DNA of 64,000 nucleotides, taken from contig CM060922.1 in assembly GCA_030737875.1 (NCBI GenBank), forward strand, positions 755,171,603 to 755,235,602, read 5' to 3'. The notes beneath the pieces were generated by a model. That model searched no databases, was not told the DNA's origin, and saw only the letters and a list, made by a program, of their open reading frames with translations. Each line of letters begins with the position of its first letter. Position 1 is the first letter of the stretch. This stretch comes from Allium sativum (taxonomy: Eukaryota > Streptophyta > Magnoliopsida > Asparagales > Amaryllidaceae). The translations under genes were made by a program, and so were the position numbers. Positions 45,828 to 57,705 of the stretch are shown here, one piece after another.

Positions 45828-46791
45828 CAGGGACGGATCCATGTGTTGGATTACCTGGGCTACAGCCCGGGTCTCTTTTCCAGAAATAAAAAGTATATAC
45901 TGTATTTTAGCCAAATAAATTAAAAGCTGTACATCGAATTAAAACACACATTAAACAACCGGGAGCTTCCTCTCCCATCGGGGCATTCGCATCTTCCAGT
46001 TATTTACAAAATCCCCAATCCTGTTACTAAATTTCATTCCATTGCAAGTTCTAGCGAAAAGGGATTCGATCCGCTTCGCGTTCCCCTTTTCTACTCTCCG
46101 GCGAATCAGATCTGAAAATCGTACCTTTGTTCGATCGATTTTGGGTCGAGCCAACAGGGATTTTGGGCTTCCGGCGTAATACTCCAGCTGAAGGCTTCCA
46201 CTTCCCAAACCGACCTTTCAACGAATCGGATCTACAAAATTGGTGCATTTTTCCTAATTGAATTTCAGAGAGTAAGAATCTTGCTTTTAGTTTAATATCG
46301 TACTATTTGGGTGATTAATTTGTTGGATTGCCTTAGAGTTCAAGCTTAGAAATTTAGGGCTTATTTGATTTCAGACAGCATTTTCAATTTCATTGTTAAA
46401 CGATATGCGTTCCGACTGAATGTAAAACCAATATTTGGTGTTTTTCGTTATTTAATGCTTGTATTTTAATTTTATGTATTTCCCCTTTTTTTATTCTTCT
46501 GCATGGTTGTTCTAGTTTATTCTAGCTATGTACTGTTATTTTACAAGTTAATAAAAGTGTATCCATCTTATAAAAAAAACTGTATTGTCCAATAACCCAA
46601 AATTACACATACATGTCTTCTTTCTCACACAAGAAAAAGAAGAAAACACAGCATATAACCTCCATTCACTCAAGTTACGGCTCTGATCCATTCACAGACT
46701 ATGATGTGCAGTTTTTGATATTATTTAGCGCTATCATTTTTCATTGCTTTTATTTAGCCCAGGTCGAAGTAAAATCCTGGCTCCGCCCCTG
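45828..46791. mobile_element. hAT-like non-autonomous transposon nested in CACTA
   Basis: Ends CAGGGACGGATCCATG and (reverse complement) CAGGGGCGGAGCCAGG match at 13 of 16 positions. A perfect 8-bp target duplication GCTGCAAA lies at 45820-45827 and 46792-46799, the hAT hallmark. 964 bp; frames inside (for example 45951-46208, minus) have no transposase motif. The CAGGGGCGGA end type is common in plant Ac/Tip100-like families. No further nested element was seen. Confidence 0.88.
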
Positions 46792-46799
46792 GCTGCAAA

Positions 46800-48029
46800 G
46801 AGAATCACCTACCATTCCACTAAATCCGAAAACAACATCTAGCATATCTAATGTCATTCCTGTCAAATAAAATCCACAGGAATTGAGTAGCAGCAACTTT
46901 TGGAATATAAAAAAGTTGAAAATTATTGCTAAAGAAAAATTTGTAACAAAAATATAAACAGGGAAAAGTGAAATAATCATGTCCTTTCTGTGTATCATGA
47001 TGCATGATACCTTCATACTATGTCCAGTTAATCAGAAAAAAAGAAAAGCTTAGAAACCATAGTTATATATGATGCACAGTGCAACAATGCGCAAAGCCTC
47101 GATTAAGCCTTATCAAACGGCAAGGCAAATGGCATGCATCTTTTATTTTACTACGCATGTTTATAATTTTATACTACACATGTTTATAATTTTATACTAC
47201 ACATGTTTATAATTTTATTTTTACTTTGTCAATAAGTTGGAACTAACTCAATATATCAAATACGAAGGCAAACAAATGCCTTAGTCCACATATTTATTTG
47301 CATTCTCACGTTTCTAAATGCGGCTACTTATTGAAGCTGAACTAACACTATGTTATGTTATGTAAGAATACTATTGCTTATGCTTATATCAACTATTCTC
47401 ATTTTATATGTTGGTGAACTTGTTCGGTCCCCCTCCTCCAATATGGTAATTACAAAATTAATAGGCTTAAGGTTGATTAAATTTATATTTTACAAATTAC
47501 AAGGAGGCGATAAATTCTTGTTAGACATTATAATACCTTGTATCCTTCACTCAAAGAACAAATAAATACTTCCCCCAAATCCAATATTTCTGATAGTCGC
47601 ATTAACAATATAGAGACAACAGAAACTGAAAGATCTAAGGTTAGCCTGTTCCTCGAATTGTACATACGATTTCAACTTTTTTTTTTGCATACTACTATTT
47701 TTCACTCATATAACCTATAGTTAATAAAATCACTATAATGATTTTGGTATTTCTGCCCTTTTATAGGGAAATGCAACTTGCAGTGAAAAACAATGGCAGA
47801 AGGCTATTGATTTATACATCAAGAGTATCAAACAAAATGTGAGAAAAGGTCATCAATTATAGTGATAAAGTGACTGACAAGTCAATCAGTCTCACCTAGA
47901 ACAATAATTCAAAATTGCTAACCCTCATAGACGACGAGGATTTGGTATGTTTGATGCTACCACCTCGAGCAAGATGGCAAATGGATATATGATTTGTGAA
48001 AGTTTGGCCAAGACTGCTCCTTTTTTCCC
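46800..48029. other. CACTA interior, unassigned
   Basis: AT-rich; no recognised gene. It contains a 23-bp tandem repeat at 47151-47219. Confidence 0.4.
47151..47219 (+). repeat. 23-bp tandem repeat, three copies
   Basis: Three units of CTACACATGTTTATAATTTT plus ATA or ATT; the first has one substitution (CTACGCATG). Confidence 0.9.
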
Positions 48030-48219
48030 ATTCCCTTTCCTCTTCCTGCAAATTTGATTCTTCTTTTATTTTTGGGATTTCTGGAATTAGGTTTGGGGCA
48101 GGTGGATGAAGGCGAAATTTGAGTGAGTATTTTGGGGATGATTGAAATTCGTTTTCGTTCAGTGAAATTTTAGGTGGTTGAAAGTGATTGGTGCAATCCG
48201 CGTCATAAGCCAGATCCAT
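48030..48219 (-). pseudogene. Candidate first exon of an unidentified gene in CACTA
   Basis: On the minus strand an ATG in a good context (CAACCATGG, 48217-48219) opens a frame beginning MDLAYDADCTNHF. It is proline- and serine-rich (HPPAPNLIPEIP) and charged toward the end, running into an AG-bounded glutamate-rich stretch at about 48050. The region is less AT-rich than its surroundings. It lies about 1 kb inside the right end and points inward, as the first exon of a CACTA gene or a captured host gene would. I do not recognise the family. Confidence 0.35.
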
Positions 48220-48949
48220 GGTTGGATTTCAGATCAACGTTTCACATTTATATTGTAACGCTGATCTGGATAGGTGAAAGAGCTTTGTTCTGCTCTGCCT
48301 TGTTAACTGCAATTGTATAAATAAATCCAAATAGTTAAAATTTAAAATATCATGGAAAATTTAAACTGTTATGTAATTTATTAAGCTTGATTAAAATAAA
48401 AGGTATAATTATAAAAATATTATAATGTATTTAAATATTCAAAACATTTTCTTTAACTTTTAAAATATATATGATTTTAACATTATTATAACTACGTTTT
48501 ATTTTTAAAATATGCTAAAGTGTCACTAATTAACGTTAGAAAACAGCCTACTTTCTTGTATCGATCATTTCATAAGTATTAATTTTTATTATTAATTATT
48601 AAATAATTATTACAATAAACTGATATTTTCATTATTTACAGAAATAATTATTAAAAAAAAATTGGGATCTAGCGTAAAATATATTGGCATACTGACTGAA
48701 ATGTGTGATGAAAGCAGAGTACTTAATTAAGAATTTAGTAATTACATTGGTTATGAGCAAAGATTATTTTGCTAATTCTAAATAAGCAACGCTTATAAGT
48801 TATTAATTATATAACGTAAATTATTATTTATTATTACTTATAAATCATTAATTAAAACAAATTAATTATTAATTATTGAACATTTAAATAATTATTAAAA
48901 AATAACACTAAAGTGTATCTTAAAAAATTAATATAAACATCTCTTGCAA

Positions 48950-49232
48950 ATCTGTCGGAATTCTGCTGCAAAATAGCTTCTATAAATATTCGTCAGTATT
49001 TTGCCTAGATTTGCGACGGAAAATAGCGGTAGAAATTTTCCGTCGGTGATTTGACGCAATTTACAACGACTTAGCGAGGGATGACAGAAGACGACGGTGA
49101 TAAATAAAAGAAAAAAAGTTTAAAAAAACAAAAAAAACTATCCCTTGTAGATCGCATGGAAATCCATCGCAAGTTAGCGACGGAATTTTCCGCTTCTAAA
49201 TTTTTGATGCTAAATCAGTGTTTCTTGTAGTG
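48950..49232. repeat. Right subterminal and terminal repeats of the CACTA element
   Basis: Repeated TCCGTCG, GCGACGGAAAAT and TTAGCGACGGAATTTTCC motifs in both orientations lead to the terminal TTTCTTGTAGTG. Confidence 0.85.
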
Positions 49233-49235
49233 AAC

Positions 49236-50353
49236 AGGGAGGTAGGGATCATGACCAACAAGGATAATAGATCGTCGGGTACCCATCATCGACAACCAGT
49301 GGGATGTGAAAAGACTAGAGCTAAACCCAAGACGCCATCCACTTTTCACTATCAAGGCACGGTGGTTGAGGGGAGATGTCAACTGGATATTTAGATTGTT
49401 TGTTAGGGGCAAGTCGCTCAGCTCTTGTAGTCTTTACTAGTTGAGGTAGGGGTCGAGGTGGGGTCATAAACACCATGGAAAACAAACCTGAAGGATATTT
49501 ATATTTTGGGGCTCTTAAAGGCAGGTCTGTACAGATATGGAAAAGCTTCCGACCGAGTTCCGTGTTTCTTGCACAACCCTGCCATGGAACTTGGTGCACA
49601 TTAGAGGTTATGTGCAGTTAAGGCATCGAGTATGATTGATGATACGTACGTGGGAAAGCCTAGATACATGCATGTCCTCTCTGGCTGGTGTATCGTAGGC
49701 TCTAGGGCATTACTCCACGATCTAATTCGTTCAAAGGTGGCAGTCCGTACGCTTACATAGCATGGCGATGGAGGTTCTATGCGGAGCGTAGCGTTGTTAT
49801 ATAGAGGCTGTACGTCACTCCGGCGTAGGATGAGGGATTGAGTATATTTCTGCAGCATTACGGCGGAGACCGTGCGAGTGGGGTACCATGGGGTGTACCT
49901 TAATTTAGGGGTAGCTAAATATATACTTTATTAGGCTAATCCACTGGGGAGTAAATGGGTACTACGTGTGTGTAAGCCTTGAGTGCTGTTAACCCAAGTA
50001 TCCTAATAAATAAGAAAATGTGATTGAACGGTATACGTGGGGTTATCCAAAATGTATAGTTTAAATCCAGTCACCAGAACCTGTGCTCTGAGCCCCTCCT
50101 CATCACATACTCGCCGGTTAGACTTGTGGCAGAGATATGATAGTTTTGGATACTGGTTAGGCAGTATTATAATTTGGGTAAGGGTATATTTTGATTATAT
50201 TATATTTTATCCATTCCGCCGTGAGATATTTTCTGAGCTCTGATATATTTTATATCTCTGTCTTTTCTGCCGGATACCAAAGCAACCAACACGAGTTTCG
50301 ATGGATTAGAATTTTGAAGAAAAAAGTCGGTCCGTCGGAATTCGGGTTTTACA
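49236..50353 (+). mobile_element. Last portion of the 3' LTR of B
   Basis: Collinear with 19673-20704 of the 5' LTR. It contains a TTCCGCCGTGAGATATTTT box (50213) and ends GGGTTTTACA. The acceptor-like CTCGCAG of the 5' LTR has become CTCGCCG here (about 50110-50116). No gene. Confidence 0.82.
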
Positions 50354-50422
50354 ACGAGCATCTTTCGTAGCTGGAAAGACTATATTATAGCCATTCGAAC
50401 TACAAAGTCTTTAATTCCATGC
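50354..50422 (+). pseudogene. BTB/NPH3-family exon, right part, after element B
   Basis: The target duplication ACGAG (50354-50358) is followed by sequence that continues the frame broken at 3822. Read across the empty site it gives IITSIFR then SWKDYIIAIRTTKSLIP, matching the SWKDSIIVLQTTKSLLPW stretch of NPH3/NPY proteins. Similarity ends at the position of the family's invariant tryptophan (TGC, 50420-50422); a stop follows within a few codons. The downstream NPH3 domain is not seen, so the gene was already truncated or has decayed. Confidence 0.85.
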
Positions 50423-52086
50423 ATATACATTACTGCATTTTTTTAATGTTTCTTAAGTTGTTTAAACCTTTATAGCTGACTATTTCGGAAAGTAAACCTT
50501 TAATCAAACTAAATATCTGAATCCAGTATGATGTACCAGTACACACATATAAATTTAACCCACTATAGATGAATATAAACAACAAAGGAAATTAGGTTGT
50601 TTGCTCATAGTATATGTTTTCTTGTCTGGTTTCTTTAAGAACATTCATGTACTATGAATTTACATAAATCATTAGCAACAATATGAAGACATACATCCGA
50701 CTTTAAACTAGGTTTAGAAGGAAGAATATTAGAGTTCACTCATTGTTATACTGCTGTGTTTAGTCCACTGGCTTGCAACTGTTCACTGTCTTGCCATTGA
50801 ATTCCAGGCTTGCTACTTCCATTACTCTTTACTTGTCTTCCCATTTCCTTAAGTTATGTTCACAGTTTGAGTTCGTGTTCAAGTCCTTGCCATTGTTTTC
50901 CTGAAGCTTTGCACATAGTTAAAAATCTTAGTGTTTATTCTTGTTCCTCTTTGTTTTTTTTCATTGTTTTCTACCATTTACTCATTCTTTGTTTTCATTT
51001 GATTTCCAGAGAATTATTGTGTGATTTGTAGAGTTTCTATGCATATTTATAGATGAAAGAATGGAGGCTTATATAAGGTACATGTTAAGCAAGTAGGCAC
51101 ATTTATGCGGTAGTCTAAATAGAAAGAAGTGATGTTTGATGTATGATATTACAACTCTATTACCATCTACAACTTGGCTCATAAGTAAGAGGTCAGATCC
51201 ATGTTTATGCTGCAAATTTCACACGTGCGTACCTTATACATGTAAATAATTTAAGCTTGGCACTTAAGCAATAAATCAACCTAATGAAGTTCACTTGCTA
51301 GCTTGTACTAGGCTGGTTCTATCAAATCTAATGCTAGCTGATCTCCTACCGGCCTTGGTATTCGGCCAGATTTTCTCTGACCCTCTCTACCTTCTTTTTA
51401 ACTGTGCTTGTCCTTATAGGTAGGTATACTTGTGTTTGTACATGCCTAAGATCACCTAGAATTCATAGGAAAACACTTTTTTTTTTGTGCAGGCCACCTT
51501 CTTATGCAAATCTGTTTGCCTTCATTTCAACATATATGACTGAGTTTTCCCTTTGTCACAATTTGTATGCTTGCAGGCTTCCTTTTTTCTTTTATTTATG
51601 AGTTGTATGCTTCAATTCAAATGTTCCTATCCTATGATTTGCCTACCTATTTGATTTGTAGACTAATAGTTATGTTTTAGATTTAAATAAACTTGTCAAT
51701 ATATATATCCACCTATATACATTTAAGGAACACACATAACACTTTAAATTTATATGCGAATGTATAAACAAGTTTAAGCTTTATGCTTAAGGCTTTTGTA
51801 AACTTGTACACATGCATATATATTTTGATTAAAATAAATGTTTGGAATTCGCTTGCCTCTTTTGTTTTTGTATTTCAAGTCATGTAGCTTATGTGAAGCC
51901 AAAATGATATTTTACATCAAATGTGTTTACTAGTTACTCTATTTAACTTTATGTACATGATTTTAAAATCATGTTCTTAAATGCAACAAAAAGTGTTTAA
52001 ACAACACACACTTGATTAAATATATATAACATATAATATGACAAGAATATGGTAATAAATAAAGTTACTCTAATGTAAATGAGTTT
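50423..52086. other. Unassigned AT-rich region
   Basis: No gene, LTR end or RNA gene is recognised. Several T-rich stretches and short frames are present. The last five bases (AGTTT) are the left target duplication of L3. Part may be the truncated LTR of L4, but I found no L4 LTR terminus here. Confidence 0.4.
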
Positions 52087-53536
52087 TGTAATGTCCCGCA
52101 AATCCGTAATATCAGAGTTGACTACATACACCATACTTCCAACCCAAATACCATGAAAATACGAATCATTTTTTTAGAAGGAAAAGGTAGAAGAAGAACA
52201 GAAATAATAACACAGAATCTCACATCGCAGCGGAATAAAATATAATATATCATAACTTTTGAAATACAAAATTTTAACTGTATAACATATCATTATCAGA
52301 GTATCACAATCAGAGTACAACTTACAACACAGCAGAAACAACAATAATGAGATAACGCTGAACCCTCCTGCTCCAAGCACCTTTGGATAATCTGTAAAAT
52401 CCTGAACTACTTGACTGCCCGTACAAATTTAGGCACCTAAGAGTTTGGGTAAAACAAAACAAAATAAACTTTGGGTCAGTCATGGGACTGGTATGAGTAA
52501 ACAGTCTGAGAAACTAAATGATATCTCATAAGACCACGCCGTATAACACGGAATGGGTTTTTCCCTTATGAGAATCCAAACCACTTGATTTAACTTTAAA
52601 AATCCTTTTGAAAGAAACGATAATCTTTATATCAAAACTCTTTTGATATTATGATAGTGTCTAAATCAAATAAATAACAATCTAGTGGAACGTTTGCATC
52701 TCACGTTCCACATATAATATACAATCAAAACCGCAAGCACTTATTGGGTAATGAATTTCCAACTATGACAAGGTATGGAACCACCTTCCGATAGTGTATC
52801 TCTAGAGGAGAATACACTGGGTTCAACAAGAACATCTTGTAACCCGGCCACACATGACCGACCACTCATTTCGCTTGAGTGTATCGAATGTATACCACCA
52901 ACGGTTGGGATCAGCAACCGTTTTCCCGAATGGGACAACATCGAATAGAATAAGGAATTAAATGAATTTCTCCAGATAGGTGATAATACACCCTAATGGG
53001 AGCTAACCACATAACTATGTTGTCTACCCGATTTTTGTCATTTCCCGGTGGTTGAGGCCTGAGGCTACGCTCTTTTCATTCATTGATAACAAAATCACTT
53101 TGAATGTCACATTGTCAGATCCGTAAATCATTAATTTGGTTTACACAAATATATTCTAGATATTATGCTAAGGGAATAAATCCATTGCCACCATATATAT
53201 ATTTATACACACCAACATATTGGATCATTGGAAATACTTTGTCAGACATTCGTCCACATACGTTCGTTCTGGGATTGAACGAAACCGAAAGCACAATTTC
53301 CTTTAATAGAAAAAGCCCTTGCACTCTACTCCGTCTTCAATGTATTCAGCATACTTGATTTGCAACGCTTATGCCAATACGGAGTGGTTCTTTGGATAAT
53401 AATCCAACCGGTCTCTCCATAATAACAACGTTAAAATGGTCAAAAACTTTGATAGTCGGTGATTTAACTATCAAATGAAAAATGTCCGTGTACACACAAC
53501 GATCTTATTTCCAAATGGAATTATCGATCACATCAT

Positions 53537-53571
<35 letters not shown>

Positions 53572-56500
53572 TATTTCCTTATTTTCTATATTAAGAAAAT
53601 ATATGTTATTAACTCTGGAAAACATTCCCATTGCATATTTACATATCACTATTCTTCCACATCTATCAGACTCTAATTGTAAACTAGTAAGAGAACAACT
53701 TCCTAAGTATAAACCTCGAAGGCCGAAACCAACATCAGATCGATACTCAAAAAGTCGTTCAACTCAACTAATTTCCAGTCAGTTTCTAACTCTGCTTAAC
53801 TCTATTTCTTTAACTCCATTTGATTAACTTCTTATCAACACGATCATTTTAAATCTGCAAATCATTTGCTTTTAAATCATCGTTCATTTTAAAACGTATA
53901 TCTCCCAGGATTTTACTTATAAAATTCCTTTTCGTTTATAATATTCTATTTTAAGTTTGTTTCATTATCGTATTCTATATATTGATATATAGATCTCTAG
54001 TTATCAGATTTTCGTAAAAATATTCTAGCTCCTTAAATTTTTGGAAGAATTTGCCATAACCTCCTTTGTATCGGAAGCATCGGGAAAATCCCCAAACCAC
54101 CACACAAGCCTCTCCATTCAAAAAGAAAATTAAAAAGCCAAGCGGCTTGCCGATACGACGCAAAAAATCTCATATTCAATTTAAATACATACCTTCTTGT
54201 CGAGCATTATATTTATACTCTTCCATTACTTCATTCTATACCTGCTTAACATATATCAAAACATTCTAATTCATTCCAACTCAACCTAATTGTTTTAACT
54301 CAATTTGTTAATTCATTTGCTAATTAGTACCTTTGCCTATTTCACTTTCATATTCATTTGAAATAAATATTTCTACTTTGAAAAAAAAAATCCCTTTTCA
54401 AATTCACACTTGTATTTACATTTCCTGAATTATCCAATGATAATTCATTTCACTTCATTTATAAACATAATTGATAAATGAACTGCTTGATTTAATTATT
54501 AAAACAAGTTAATATTTCTATTCTATTCGAATTTCAAATTCTATTTTAGAAAAATATATTTTTCTTTTTAAATCTGGAAATTTTCTTTTCACGATATTTT
54601 TAAATATCAACATTTAGGCCCAGTGGTATTTAAAACAATCAAATCATCAAATTATCGATCGTTGGGTTTTTAACACATCATATATGATAATGTATATGAA
54701 ATCAAACAAACAAACAAGTAATAAATTTTGAGGAATCCAGTCGGATCCCTCCAACATGTTTACCTACATTCACAGACGTTAGCCAACATAAATAATACCC
54801 ATCCTGCTTCGAGGCAGGCTATCACGGTATAGAAAGTCATCCACTGATATATATTTATTGGGCGCATAGGGAAATCATCGCTAATGGTACTGCGGGCATC
54901 CGCTAATGATACTGCAGGAATCCAACCACCAAACCAATATATATATATATACACACACATAATAGCCAAGCCTAAATAACTAATATATATTTAAACAACC
55001 ACAGTTATATTTCAATGCATACAAACAATCAACAATTTATTTTTAAATGTTAAAAATAAATTTAACGAGTGAGATTTACTCGCCGTGATTTTCATTTGTC
55101 ACATATCCCGTTTTAATTGTTGATCAACGAATCGTCTCAAATAATCTTGAGTAAATTTATTTTCCACCTATGATTAGTTAATTATCAATTAAACGATCAA
55201 TAATTTAAATTAACTTCCTAAATAAAAATAACTAACCATAATTAACTAAATTATACCTTAACCTATGTTGTAATTCCTTCAGAACTGCATATTTTCCTTG
55301 TTGTTAACAAACAGAGAATACGCTATTTCTTTTCCCCCTTCACAGTCATCATCTCGGTATGAAATCCACCCTAAAAATCACAACTCTTCCTTTCCTAACA
55401 GAGAACCATCAACCTAAGCCCACACGAGCTCACACACAACTCAACTACAAGTCATAAAGAGAAGCTTCTTCATTACCATGAATCACCACGGCTTCCCAAT
55501 ACCTCCATCGCACCCCTTTGTACAGTCAAAACAAATCACTCAATTGCCAGTAAAGCAACAATTGCGAACTACTCTAAGCTCACCTTCCCTAAAACGCGGT
55601 GATCTTTCTCATCCTGACTTGGACTACGAGTTCCTCACTGGTACGATTCCAGACATTGCTGTTTCCCGAGATCGATGTAATCAAGTCCATCCACTGTCGA
55701 ACTCCAACATCGCAATTCAACATCGAACCTTCCCAAACCATCGCAAGTTCTGACATCGAGCTCCCTGAAAATCCCACTATTCACATCGCGATTTTGTTTC
55801 GAGTTAAAACTCTAGGCTAGTTGCCCCAAAATAGCATCGCGAACTCCCACTGTATTGAGTTGAAGTTGTGAACCCCAAATCGACAGCTTGTATTGCCTTA
55901 ACGATGACGGTATTTCACAAAAATCAAAATCCCTAATTGTCGATGCCTATAAATCGCGTTCTGATAACTTCCGTCGCACTGAGAAAGGACGACATTTGAA
56001 TGAAGGGGGAAGCCATAGGAGTTGAGCGGATCAAGATTTTGGTGATTTTGTTGATGGGTCGAATTTGAGAATCATTAAAGAAGAGCGGCCCCTTTTTATT
56101 GAGGTTTTTGTTTTAGTTTGTGGAAATAGAGAAGCCACAGTTTTTTTTGGTTTGTGGAAATAAAGAAGCCACGGTTTTTTTTTGGTTTGTGGAAATAAAG
56201 AAGCCATGGTTTTGTTTTGAACTGGTTTTATTTAATTTAAATTACCCTATGATTTTGAACCCCTATCTGAACCCATCAACTGACATTCTTAGGGTTAAAC
56301 CACTATTCTGAACCCAATGGGACAGGTTTCAAAGCCTTATTTGATCATCTGAAGAAGATATTATTTTAAATTGATATAACTTAAATTTAAAACCATTAAT
56401 TCCTCAATAATAAATTAATATTATTATACTAATTCAAACAGAATTCTGTATTGATTATTTGAACTGTTTTCAATTCAGTTTTAACTATGAATTCAAATAA

Positions 56501-56664
56501 ACTCATTTTCGTATTTCGATAATTATATATATATATATTCGAAATAAATTATATTTCGATTATTAAATCGATAACTCAATATAATTCCATTTATATTATC
56601 AGTTCAATATTTAAAGCAATATTAAATATTTAAAATTAAACAACCAAAAATCTGGGTCGTTACA
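52087..56664 (-). mobile_element. 3' LTR of L3 (left)
   Basis: 4578 bp. Reading on the minus strand from 56664: U3 with a triplicated motif (56108-56215), a TATA-like CAATAAAAAGG (about 56089-56099), leader, AAG/GTATAA (about 55258), GCGAGT at the donor-like place (55078-55083), conserved module (54220-54030), stem-loop (53449-53474), CAGTC hairpin (52477-52490) and acceptor-like GATTTTACAG ending at 52392. An (AT)n tract lies at about 53540-53568. Confidence 0.88.
56108..56215. repeat. Tandem repeat of about 35 bp, three copies (L3 left LTR)
   Basis: Units contain GTTTGTGGAAATAAAGAAGCC followed by ACGGTTTT. The right LTR has the same triplet at about 61697-61815. In element orientation it lies just upstream of the TATA-like site, an enhancer-like place. 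Confidence 0.8.
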
Positions 56665-56677
56665 TTCTTCCCCCCTT
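56665..56677 (-). promoter_or_regulatory. Polypurine tract of L3
   Basis: Plus-strand TTCTTCCCCCCTT; identical to the L2 tract on the minus strand. The GGGGACGAA motif adjoins it (56686-56697). Confidence 0.85.
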
Positions 56678-57052
56678 AAGAGAATTTCGTCCCCGAAATT
56701 ACTAAGGTAGGAAAAATGCTACTAACCTATTTACTTTTCAAAATCAATTTATGTTGAAATTCAATATTTCATAATTCAACAAATTTCAGTTCTACCAAAA
56801 CTTTTAGTTTCCATTCATTTAATCTGAATGATTTACATCCCATATATTCCCATTCAATTCATTTAACTTGCTTAAGTTAAATTTAAATTCCAACATTCAC
56901 ATCCTAGGGTTTTCATTTCAAATCCTTTAGAAATAATATATCTTAAATTCAAAATACTTGAATTTTCAAAACAACTTGTTTTCTTTCAAACTAATTTCCA
57001 ACAAAAACTTTTCCAAGGTAGCCATTCGTCACTTAGAACTCAAAAATGAACA

Positions 57053-57077
57053 CTGATGATGCTGCAGTCATTATCAG
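57053..57077. repeat. Palindromic hairpin in L3 centre
   Basis: CTGATGAT-GCTGCAGTC-ATTATCAG: same 25-nt layout as in L2, with one mismatched pair and the CTGCAG core kept. Confidence 0.5.
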
Positions 57078-57691
57078 AATTATTTTCCAGCCACTAAAGT
57101 GAGTTCAGTGCTTAATCACTTTCAAAAATCCATCTCAAAATGATTTTATTCAGCGTCCTTCAAACATTAGCTATATTGTTCTAATATACTTCAGAAAATA
57201 TTTTCAAACTTCCGAGGATTTAAAATTCCAAATTCTGGTTTGAATTCAATTCTGATTCATCTCATTTGTATAATTAATTCATATACAAATTTTATTTTGG
57301 TTATATATAACCATTCCAAATTTTATAATCTAATTTGATTATAATATTAACATCCAACACATCCATATATTATAATAATTTCATAAAATTATTCTTTCTA
57401 TATCAAAAATAGAATTTTGGGTAAAATTATTCCATCTACCCACTTAAAAACAATATCATGTCCAATCTTCTGTTCAAGTATTTACAAACTCTTATCGACG
57501 TCGTGGCGTCCCATGATTCGACCAGAATTCATAAACCACTCACCAGACTAGCCAACACAATATAAAACAGTTTTATATCAAATAACAAATACGCGCTCTT
57601 ATATATGTACACTCAACTCATTCTAGGGTACTACTGACCCTATCTCTAATGAGCACAATCCCACCAAAGCCTAGGTATTCGCTCAACCTAA

Positions 57692-57703
57692 GCTCTGATA
57701 CCA
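57692..57703 (-). promoter_or_regulatory. Primer binding site of L3
   Basis: GCTCTGATACCA on the plus strand is the complement of TGGTATCAGAGC, two bases from the LTR at 57706. Confidence 0.9.
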
Positions 57704-57705
57704 AC

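Larger units (their letters stand above)
39665..49232 (-). mobile_element. Non-autonomous CACTA (En/Spm) transposon with captured gene pieces
   Basis: The left end CACTACAAGAAAACGCTGATT and the right end (reverse complement CACTACAAGAAACACTGATT) form the CACTA terminal inverted repeat. The 3-bp target duplication AAC lies at 39662-39664 and 49233-49235, and the empty site is seen in the other B LTR near 19671. Subterminal CCGTCGCTAA/GACGGAAAAT-type repeats fill about 400 bp on the left and 280 bp on the right. There is no transposase (TNPD-like) frame. It contains a relic of a coiled-coil transposon protein, a kinase exon, a YABBY piece and a hAT-like insertion, all coding parts on the minus strand. 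Confidence 0.92.
3823..50353 (+). mobile_element. Composite LTR retrotransposon B with nested insertions
   Basis: The element starts TGTAACACCCCAC at 3823 and ends GGGTTTTACA at 50353. It is flanked by a perfect 5-bp duplication ACGAG at 3818-3822 and 50354-50358. Removing L1, L2 and the CACTA element leaves LTRs of about 4.09 kb and 4.38 kb and a 2.24-kb centre. The centre has no gag, protease, reverse transcriptase or integrase frame, so B is non-autonomous. The two LTRs are clearly more diverged from each other than those of L1 or L2, so B is older. It is inserted in the sense direction of the NPH3-type exon. Confidence 0.9.
22942..50353 (+). mobile_element. 3' LTR of B, interrupted by L2 and the CACTA element
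   Basis: The LTR segments are 22942-24085, 37545-39664 and 49236-50353, about 4.38 kb in total. They align in order with the 5' LTR. This copy keeps the promoter region (TATA at 23968) that the 5' LTR has lost. It ends ATTCGGGTTTTACA, followed by the target duplication and the resumed NPH3-type exon. Confidence 0.88.
56665..57705 (-). mobile_element. Internal domain of L3, noncoding
   Basis: 1041 bp aligned with the centre of L2. Polypurine tract (reverse complement AAGGGGGGAAGAA) at 56665-56677, palindromic hairpin at 57053-57077, primer site at 57692-57703. No coding frame with homology. Confidence 0.85.

Noticed and set aside
45951..46208. 85-codon minus-strand frame in the hAT-like element
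   Set aside because: No hAT dimerisation or zinc-finger motif; length and composition fit chance in a GC-moderate stretch.
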